Below are positions 56,801 to 64,000 of a stretch of DNA of 64,000 nucleotides, one piece after another. The stretch's first letter is position 1. Every line of letters begins with the position of its first letter. Source of the stretch: Brachycybe producta (Eukaryota > Arthropoda > Diplopoda > Playtdesmida > Andrognathidae); contig JAUPFP010000092.1 of assembly GCA_036925085.1 (NCBI GenBank), positions 1 through 64,000 on the forward strand. The letters are read 5' to 3'. A program made the translations under genes and the position numbers. The notes beneath the pieces were generated by a model that was given only the letters and a program-made list of their open reading frames with translations, searched no databases and was not told the origin of the DNA.

Positions 56801-59504
56801 GAACAGGTTTTACTTTGTGTTTTGCATGGTTGTGTTTTCTAACGTGCTTTATAAATATGCCGAGAGTTAATTTCATTGAATTTCGATTATTGATTTAAAT
56901 AAAAACCGATTATTGTTAATTTTTTTAAATGATAATTTTTTTTGTTCAATGCTGATTTCCATTTAGTTGCAGGTTCCAGTCGAAGCCTCGTCGACATTTC
57001 CGAAATGAGAGACCAGAGGCTCTGGAGTGTTAAGGAATGTATCGATGTTTTGAAGACGTCTGTTTCCATTCTGAAGGAACGACTCGATGCAATGAGTCTT
57101 ACACAAGATGGGTCTACTAGTGAGGGAGAGTTTCTTGTTTGGGACAAAGTTAGTCGTTTTGTTTGTTCCTTTCTGCATTTGTGCAGAAACATTCCATTCT
57201 TCTCTTGTTTAGGACGACGATCCGTGCATGGATTTTGTGACAGCTTGTGCCAACGTGAGAGCTCACATCTTTGGAATCGCTCAGAAATCTCGTTTCGATG
57301 TTAAATGTAAAAAGAAAACTTGTTATTGAAACGGTTTTTAGTTTATTAATTTTGTGATTTTTTTTAGCTATGGCTGGTAACATCATTCCAGCGATTGCGA
57401 CCACGAATGCAATCATTGCTGGACTTATTGTAATGGAAGCTTTAAAGATCCTTAACGGAAAGTTTGAAGATTGTAAGACAGTAAGTTATTCTTGATTTTT
57501 TACTAAATCGTCATCTTTTGTGATTGTACATTTTTGATCGAATGTGTGTTTCATCATCTCAAAAGGTTTACCTGAACAGGCAACCAAATCCAAAGGGGAA
57601 GCTGTTGGTTCCTTGTATGCTGGTCAAACCGAATCCAAAATGTGCCGTTTGTTCGGCAAAACCGGAGGTTGGTGTTCAGAGGTTTAATTTAGGATTCATC
57701 GTGTGGTTTTGAAACTATCGTTAAAATCATAAAAAAATACACTTTTTATTGAAAATTTTCAATGACTAAATTTTAAAGTTCCTCTTGTAGATAATATTTG
57801 ACTATATTAACTAATTATTACACGACTATAAAGGTGGATTTACACCGAAGGTAACATTGCTGAAAACCTGTGTTTAGCTATGATTTTAACAAAAGTAATA
57901 ACATTTTATAGGTCGATCTTTATTATTAAATATTAAAACTCGGCCTATAAAATGTTATCAACATTTCTTACAAGTCTCTAGAAATGTTCATCACATTTTG
58001 CTATTAACTTTTGTCAATAACATTTGCTTTCAGCATTTGTTATTTTTTCCATTAACATGTCGATAATATTGTTGCTAACTGTGTTAATAGTAGAATAGAA
58101 ATGTTGCAACGAATTTACCAAAACGGTCAAAAAAATTGTTAATTAACGTATTTGTTATTAACATTTTGCTAGGAACAATGTTTTTGCTATTTTTTTCTGT
58201 GTAAATCCACCTTAAATCTTAATTTCATTAGTAACAAATTTTTTTTATAAATTTCGAGACCACAAAGTTTTAACCATTTTTAAATGAAATTTGCACAAAA
58301 TATGCGATAAAAATGTGAACTTCAGTAACTATATACCTTTCTTGTAAGAAAATTGTTTAGATAGTTTTTTCTTCTCATTAGTAATTATTTATTTTTAGGT
58401 TTCTGTTAAACTCAACACTGGCACTTTCACAGTTGGCAATCTTGAAAGCAAGGTTGTAATAATCCCGTCGCTTGCAGAATCACATATGATCCTAGAATAC
58501 CAATTTATATTTATCTATTATTTTGATCTCTATAGATTCTGAAAGGACATCTAAATATGGTCGCTCCGGATGTTACTATTGAAGATGGAAAAGGTAAATG
58601 AGGTGTTTTTTTTATGTGGATTTATTTAGATTTTGTCTTTTTGTTGTTTTGTTTCAGGAACTATTTTGATCTCAAGTGAAGAAGGCGAAACAGAAGGTAT
58701 TTTTTGATAACGTCTAGTTGTAAGCTTAAAAGAAAAATACACATTTCGGATTAACTTTAATTTGGTTTTTCTGACGAATCTATCATCAAAGGGAACAACT
58801 GTAAATTCTTATCCGACTTCGGGATAAGAAACGGGACTCAACTCATGTGTGACGATTACGTACAAATTTATAAGTTGGTCATCAACATCATTCATTGGTA
58901 AATTGGCGATATGACTGTAACAAATTGACAGTTCTCTTAATGTTCGCTTGGAATTGTTCGTTGTTTGCAGCAACGAAGAATCGTTACGAGATGGTCAGGA
59001 TTTTGAAGTTGTCGGAGATATCGACCAGCTGAAGGCCGATCAATCCGAAAATGAAAAACAATCTGATAACGGCGAATCTTCTAACCATAAAACGAGTGAA
59101 GGTTAATATTTTTTTTAAAGATACGTTTTGGTAGAAATAATTCCAGACCTTTTAATGTTGCTTCCAAAAAACGAAAAAAACTCAGAATCCGAGTTTGGTT
59201 TTATTGTTCTTCATCATTTGCATTTTTCGCAATGGATAATTATTTTTCTGCACAATGACCTAAACACGGTTCTTCCTTTACTAACTATTCAGAAGCGACT
59301 AGTGTCGGAGACGACGATGATGACGACGATCTAATGGTTGTCGAGGACATGAACGATAAACAAGTAGAGAATATCGTAATAGACGTTCCAGTTGTTAAGA
59401 AGAGACCAGCATCCGATGGTGAAGGGTCAAGTGAAGACGTCGTTGCTACTAAGAAGGTGAAACACGGTGGGTCAGATGGTGACGATGTGATTGTCATAAT
59501 GTGA
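53809..59504 (+). CDS. UBA2: SUMO-activating enzyme subunit 2 (catalytic E1 subunit)
   Basis: Nineteen exons: 53809-53949, 54092-54175, 55017-55087, 55153-55217, 55285-55385, 56202-56323, 56387-56454, 56515-56633, 56692-56791, 56967-57148, 57213-57306, 57368-57480, 57566-57667, 58399-58452, 58536-58593, 58658-58696, 58792-58897, 58971-59101, 59293-59504; 653 residues (human 640). Adenylation domain: [12 protein letters not shown] at 25-36. Catalytic Cys174 sits in [18 protein letters not shown]. Zinc ligands are Cys159/Cys162 and Cys446/Cys449 (NPKCAVC). The adenylation core continues with [20 protein letters not shown], followed by the ubiquitin-fold domain ([20 protein letters not shown]). 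The acidic tail has DDDLMVV and ends DDVIVIM, resembling SUMO-interaction motifs. Known role: with SAE1, activates SUMO by adenylation and thioester transfer to UBC9. Start chosen because ATGGCGGCGGCC opens the conserved N-terminus. All catalytic residues are intact. Confidence 0.97.
57831..58212. mobile_element. MITE in UBA2 intron 13
   Basis: AAGGTGGATTTACAC and its inverse at the ends; internal AACATTTNTTA words in both orientations. It accounts for about half of the largest late intron of UBA2. Confidence 0.7.
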
Positions 59505-59788
59505 ATCGTTTGGTACGTTCCATCAGCTAAAGAGGGGGAGGGGAGATTTTCTTCATTACATTTTCATTTTTCATTTAGTTTAAAGGTAATGTTTTGTAAA
59601 AAGTATGAAACAATAACAACATTAAATAAGTATTTAATTTGTATAAGATGATTGAAACACATTTGAAGATGCTCGAATGTGATTTAAATGAATTGTTTCA
59701 TAGACAACATATACTACAACATTGACTACTTTTTAACACATACAAAAAATGCAAAGTTTAGAGTAAAGGAATTTCTGAAAAATAATTT

Positions 59789-59830
59789 TCGCGAATAGAC
59801 TTGATCCCTATAGATCAAGTCTATTCGCGA
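59789..59830. repeat. Perfect 18-bp inverted repeat 285 bp after UBA2
   Basis: TCGCGAATAGACTTGATC at 59789-59806 and its exact complement at 59813-59830, loop CCTATA. It could lie in the UBA2 3' UTR or just beyond. Confidence 0.9.
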
Positions 59831-60448
59831 CAATCAAGCGTTTCTTAAATGCTTTTAGTTTCATCTTGGTATGGATTTAAGAAATAATTGAGAGTAAAGA
59901 ACTTTAAAAGGAATTCGCTAACAATATTCTTATTTTGCTATATTTTAAAAGAAACTTAAACTTATTATTATGGTGGTTTTCATGTGTAAATGTCTCTCGA
60001 ACTCGGATTATTCTGTCTTCCAGGTGCAAAATTAAGAAACTAGAAAGGTAGCTCAATCACTTAAGTTACCCTTCTAGATTCTAAAACACTTTCTAGTTTC
60101 TCTTAATTTTCTTCTGAAAGACAAGAGTAATCATGAGTTAAAAAATTATCATAATAATAATTGATAATATTAAATGTGCCATAGTTTAAATAATGTGGTT
60201 TTTCATTCTTGAAGCAATCATAAATATTGTTATTTTTACAACGGTTTGTTTTCTACCTTTTTAAATAAGATTATTGTTGGAAAAAGAAACTTAAAAACGT
60301 CATTTATTGTTTTACTTCTAAATTTAAATGTGATACTATAATTAATAATAATTACTCTTCTAGTTTATGACACTATATATAAATTTAATCTTTAAAGTCA
60401 CAAGAAAATAAAAACTGGGACAAGAAAGTTCTATACTTAGAAAGGCGA

Positions 60449-60585
60449 CAGTGGTATAGCTAAGTTTGGTTGAGCCCACCTGGCTGCTTAAAACATTGCG
60501 CCCCTTTGCACCCGCAAAAAGGTGCCCCTTGGATGTGAACCTCCTGCCCACCGCGGGGGGCTGCAGGTCCCCAGCTACACCCCTG
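60449..60585. mobile_element. Short hAT-type element downstream of CIBAR1
   Basis: Ends CAGTGGTATAGCT and, inverted, CAGGGGTGTAGCT. Flanks AAAGGCGA and AACGGCGA match at 7 of 8. Related to the element at 3655-3998. Confidence 0.65.
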
Positions 60586-60711
60586 AACGGCGACCGAAAA
60601 ATGACAGATGTAAACCGTGCCTATTTCGTTAAGGTTAAAACAGAAGTACAAAACTATTTTAATATCAATGTGGATCAATGAGTACATTTTGCATTTAAAT
60701 ATCAATTTTTT

Positions 60712-63353
60712 TTATGTCTTGCTGCCGACTTGTATTCTGCGTGTACTGTCGAGGAATTCGATTTCGGGTTCATCCGATTCGTCATTGTCGTCCTCTTCGC
60801 CCGAGGACAACGTTGTACTGGATTCTCCGTCCTTCAGACTAGTAATGGCCTCTAGTTTTCCGACTAAACTCTGCATTGAACTACTTTCTCTCGTTCCGAA
60901 TGCAACGCTTGGTTTTCGTTGTGGTGAATTCGGCAAAGAGCTTCGTTCCGAGATGCTGCGTACCAGATCCAATCGACTCGTTCCAGGTGTCCAAGACGAT
61001 GAAGAAGATGTCTTTAAACGGTTACGAAATTCCTAACAAGAGAAAAAAAGGAGTAAGTGACTTAATAGTTATGAATCTATATCTGTGCCTCAGAGTTAAA
61101 CATTTTTTTTTAAAAAACGATTTCTACATAAATTATGAATCCGCTTGTCAAGGTCTATCAATGGTAAACAGTGTTAAGTCCACAATTTTACACATAGGAC
61201 GCTTGAAATTGTATTCTTTTCAATGAAGAGAACAACTTTAAAACGACTGCCCTTTAAAATTTAGGTTTGTAGTTAGGTTAGTTAGTAAAGTATACCTCTG
61301 AGACACTCATATATTTCAGTCTAGAATCACCTGTAAATCCTCCTCTTCGTCAATCTCTTTGATGTGATTGTAAGCTTTAGTGTAGAGTTCTAATGCTTTT
61401 GCATGAAACTGAAGTTCAACGACCGCAAAATCGAACAAAACTTGCTTTAAAAACAAACAATGGATGATGTAACAACATAGTGATAACGTTTGACGATTTC
61501 GTTCGTGATACAAACGCACTTTAATGTCTTTCAGTTTATTCTTTTCGAACGAATCCATTAGCTTTTCTAGCTTTTGTATCGTTTGCGATGCATCGACTGT
61601 TGCTTTTGTTAGTTCAGTCTCAGCCTAAAAAAAGGTTAGAAACTGATGAATATAAATGTTTTAGTTTTGGGTTTATTAGATCCCTTTATTGAGAGTTTAT
61701 AATTAGAGATGGGACGTTTCGAACGATGTGTAGATTCCCCCCTACACTTTTCTGGCAAATTTATTATAAATTTATGTTTCTTCATTATTTTGTCTATCAG
61801 GTACAGAATTAAGAGAAACTTGAATGTGTTTTAGAAACTAGAAGGGTAGCTTAATTATTTAAGGGCATTTTTAATAGTTTTCATAGACAAAAATTAAAAA
61901 AATATCGTCTGCTAAGCGTCGACTGTTTAAAGTTGGGTGATTTTCAAACTCAAATAAAAAGCTTATTTTAAAAGATAACATGAAAATACAATTAAGTGTT
62001 TGAGCTACCGATCTGGTCTCTGAAACACTTTCTAGTTTCTCTTCATTTTGCTTTTCTGAAAGACAGATTACTCACGAGTTCGAAAAGCAGTCATTCATAA
62101 AACATTTTAATGTTATTTAAATTGTATCCATCTTAACGACAGTTCTCTAAAGTCCTCAAAATGCCTTGATGGCAGTTTGACAAGTCTTTGTTGCACAATT
62201 GTCTTATATTTTTCTAATGAATATCAAATTCAGTAGAAAAATACAAGACAATTGTGCAACAAAGACTTGTCTTTCGGATAGTAATCTCTAAAGAGAAACA
62301 CTTTTAAGACATGCGAACAAGATCTTACCGATGACTTCAATAGTCGATCAATTCAAAGGTAATTTTACAGTAGAGAGTAAAGGGTAATTTTTATTTCATT
62401 CGATACTTTACTCTAAAAAGGTTTTAATTCTTAAAGGATACGACTTCTTGTCTATTACAAGGCGTTCGATCTCTCGCTCTCCTTAGCTGCTGCTTGCGAT
62501 CGTTCTGTCTCGCTTGTGCTTTCAGCGCTTTCTTTACGTTTTCCTTAAAAAAGCGAAACGAAATGAGAGATTTTAATTTTCACACATTTATATGAAAACC
62601 GAGTCTTTTTTTTATACTTTGACCGTCTTGCAATTGTTTTCATACGGCCCTAACTGACCGACAACTTTGACGTCCAAACGGTCAATCTGTATATATGAGA
62701 ACGTAGAATAAAGTTAGTTGTCAATGGATCAAAGCAATTTGGAAGGCAATCCAGAAAACGAATATACCGAAGCCTGTCTGTGGTCTTCGATGGCCGTGAG
62801 ACAATCGGAAAAACGGTTCAAACCCAAATGCAAAGACCGGTTCAGTGTTTCGGCGTTTGCGTACTCTCGGATAGTGTTGGCCGTTTCGTCTCCTTTGTCG
62901 CGTACTGTTGCCACTTTCCTGGCGTACGAGGCTACAGCAGAACAAATGTTTCCCAAATGAACTTCGGCCAATTCGATCCGTTCTTGTATCAGTTTCATTT
63001 CACCATCGTCCTCCCTTTTTAAATTAGAAAAACAAGTCATTCCTTATGCACAGAAATACAAGATGCAATTTAATTTTTTATCATAATTTAAAAATTAATA
63101 CTTATACAGTGCGTCTCAAAAGTGCTGCAACTGTCAATACTTTTGAGTCACTCTGTATACAGCTAACTAAAAATTACTTTAAAAAGTTAAACATCGCATA
63201 AATCAATTGTTTAATGAACTTATGACTGATGCCTAGATACAAATGCGAGCGAATTTCCGACAATTTATGAGTTAATTCGCAGTAAACGACACATGAAAAA
63301 TCATAAAATGAAATATTTGTTTACCCATTGTCGCTACGGTTGCTACGAAACAT
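60712..63353 (-). CDS. CIBAR1: CIBAR1 / FAM92 BAR-domain protein
   Basis: Seven exons on the minus strand: 63353-63325, 63014-62768, 62686-62618, 62543-62442, 61624-61520, 61444-61331, 61032-60712; 987 bases, 328 residues. Residues 1-222 match the FAM92 BAR-like coiled-coil domain: start MFRSNRSDNG, YARKVATVRDKGDE, AETELTKATVDAS, LKDIKQVLFDFAVVELQFHA and KALELYTKAYNHIKEIDEEE DLQEFRNRL. Residues 223-328 are low-complexity, Ser-rich then acidic (EEDDNDESDEPE), longer than in human CIBAR1 (about 289 residues in all). Known role: membrane-curving protein that works with CBY at the ciliary transition zone and at mitochondrial inner membranes. The start exon encodes only nine residues plus two bases, joined in phase to exon 2, and resembles the human start. 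It converges with UBA2 1.2 kb away. CIBAR1 and CIBAR2 are not separable here. Confidence 0.92.
61780..62110. mobile_element. Family C palindrome in CIBAR1 intron 4
   Basis: AACTAGAAGGGTAGC near 61836 and inverted TTCTAGTTTCTC near 62028, with the usual central TATCGTCTGC word. Confidence 0.7.
62179..62271. repeat. Perfect 27-bp inverted repeat in CIBAR1 intron 4
   Basis: Arms 62179-62205 and 62245-62271, starting GACAAGTCTTTGTTGCACAA. The stem extends imperfectly into the loop. Confidence 0.9.
63105..63157. mobile_element. Minimal MITE in CIBAR1 intron 1
   Basis: TACAGTGCGTCTCAAAAGT and a near-inverse ACTTTTGAGTCACTCTGTA with only 15 bases between: two transposon ends and almost nothing else. 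Confidence 0.6.
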
Positions 63354-63623
63354 GACGCTCGCTTTATTAACTCGTGACGTCGTCAATAGATGGCGTTATG
63401 TGTAGCAATGGCCGGAAGTGACGTAAATAAGTCAGAAATGGCGGCCACCACGAATTTTAATTTCTGTCGTTTTTTCTTTATTTTTCTTCGTTATTTCGCG
63501 TATTATAAACTTTACTGACGTTTGACTTGTGTTTAATTGTGTTTTTACACGTTTCAATCGAATGTTTAATTACGTTTTGTTGTGCGCGTAACTGTTTTAT
63601 CGACGAAACGAACTTTTCACAAG
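63354..63623. promoter_or_regulatory. Promoter of CIBAR1, probably bidirectional, with a possible first exon on the plus strand
   Basis: Just upstream of CIBAR1 are a CRE-like TGACGTCG (about 63376), a fused ETS-CRE motif CCGGAAGTGACGT (about 63412) and a YY1-type AAATGGCGGCC at 63437. That cluster is typical of animal housekeeping promoters. On the plus strand an ATG at 63438 opens a short frame that stops after about 25 codons, and AAG-GTTTGT at 63623 could be a splice donor, so a mostly noncoding first exon of a rightward gene may start here. The second gene is inference. Confidence 0.45.
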
Positions 63624-64000
63624 GTTTGTAACATTGATCTTCATTATTTATTTATTTATTTTTTATTATTACTCATTCCTTGATAATACTGAACTGGGTT
63701 ATTCTTTCGATTAGCAGCCGCCTAACCTCCATGCAGTAGACAGTGTAGCTTTTCGCTTTATTTCGCGTCTTCAGCGCAAAATATATAACACAGCCTTAGA
63801 TTAGAGGCTATACCTAAATTTACCCGGGAACGGAAACTGTAAAGATCTTGGGGTTATTATTTCGATTAGGAGCTGTACTGCACGCCTTCTGTTCATTTTG
63901 AAAGATTATAGAAGATCTCCGCGGCCTAACCGAAAGAATTCCTGTACATAGAGGTTGAAAATTGTCGTTTTTCCGCCTAGTAGTGATAGATTTTACAATG

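Larger units (their letters stand above)
59505..60711. other. Convergent intergenic region between UBA2 and CIBAR1
   Basis: Contains the hairpin at 59789-59830, an internally shortened family C copy (59965-60150) and the hAT-type element at 60449-60585. ATTAAA at 59621 could end UBA2; TTTATT at 60303-60308 (AATAAA on the minus strand) could end CIBAR1. Confidence 0.5.

Noticed and set aside
1-64000. CRISPR arrays, bacterial promoters, tRNA and rRNA genes
   Set aside because: Spaced direct repeats, tRNA A/B boxes with a cloverleaf and rRNA segments were looked for and none was found; the DNA is animal nuclear.

Overview
This is eukaryotic nuclear DNA from an animal. The genes have many GT-AG introns, the noncoding DNA is AT-rich and full of microsatellites and small inverted-repeat transposons, and the proteins (RREB1, RPRD1, HAUS4, UBA2, CIBAR1) look like those of bilaterians. 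Gene spacing is compact in the right half: 127 bp between RPRD1 and HAUS4, 542 bp between HAUS4 and UBA2. A small-genome marine invertebrate would fit, but I cannot name the species from the sequence alone.

Layout. Positions 1-27124 hold no coding exon I can defend. They contain simple repeats, at least ten kinds of short inverted-repeat elements (several with exact target duplications) and a scatter of RFX-type X-box palindromes. From 27125 to 35223 lies a plus-strand multi-zinc-finger gene, RREB1 (fly Hindsight), in four exons. Its last exon is 5.4 kb and its first coding exon is not found. From 35224 to 44959 is its 3' UTR and then transposon-rich intergenic DNA, including the start of a gag-type LTR retroelement and a Helitron 3' end. 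From 44960 to 63353 four housekeeping genes alternate in strand: RPRD1 (+, 7 exons), HAUS4 (-, 9 exons), UBA2 (+, 19 exons) and CIBAR1/FAM92 (-, 7 exons). I assembled their exon chains by hand; every junction is in phase and every total is divisible by three.

How the genes relate. RREB1 is a sequence-specific transcription factor. RPRD1 binds the RNA polymerase II C-terminal domain. HAUS4 belongs to the augmin complex of the spindle. UBA2 is the catalytic half of the SUMO E1 enzyme. CIBAR1 is a BAR-domain protein of the cilium base and membranes. They do not form a pathway; their closeness looks like compact packing. HAUS4 and UBA2 share a head-to-head promoter, and RPRD1 and HAUS4 converge with little or no space between their 3' ends.

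The most unusual material is transposon-derived. It includes a 729-bp element with an exact 7-bp target duplication and an exon resembling the start of a THAP domain; a 466-bp Tc1/mariner derivative reduced to its terminal repeats and the transposase DNA-binding domain; a dispersed foldback element whose copies carry GC-box, CCAAT-box and CRE motifs; and a palindromic family with about twenty copies, several used as landing sites by other elements.
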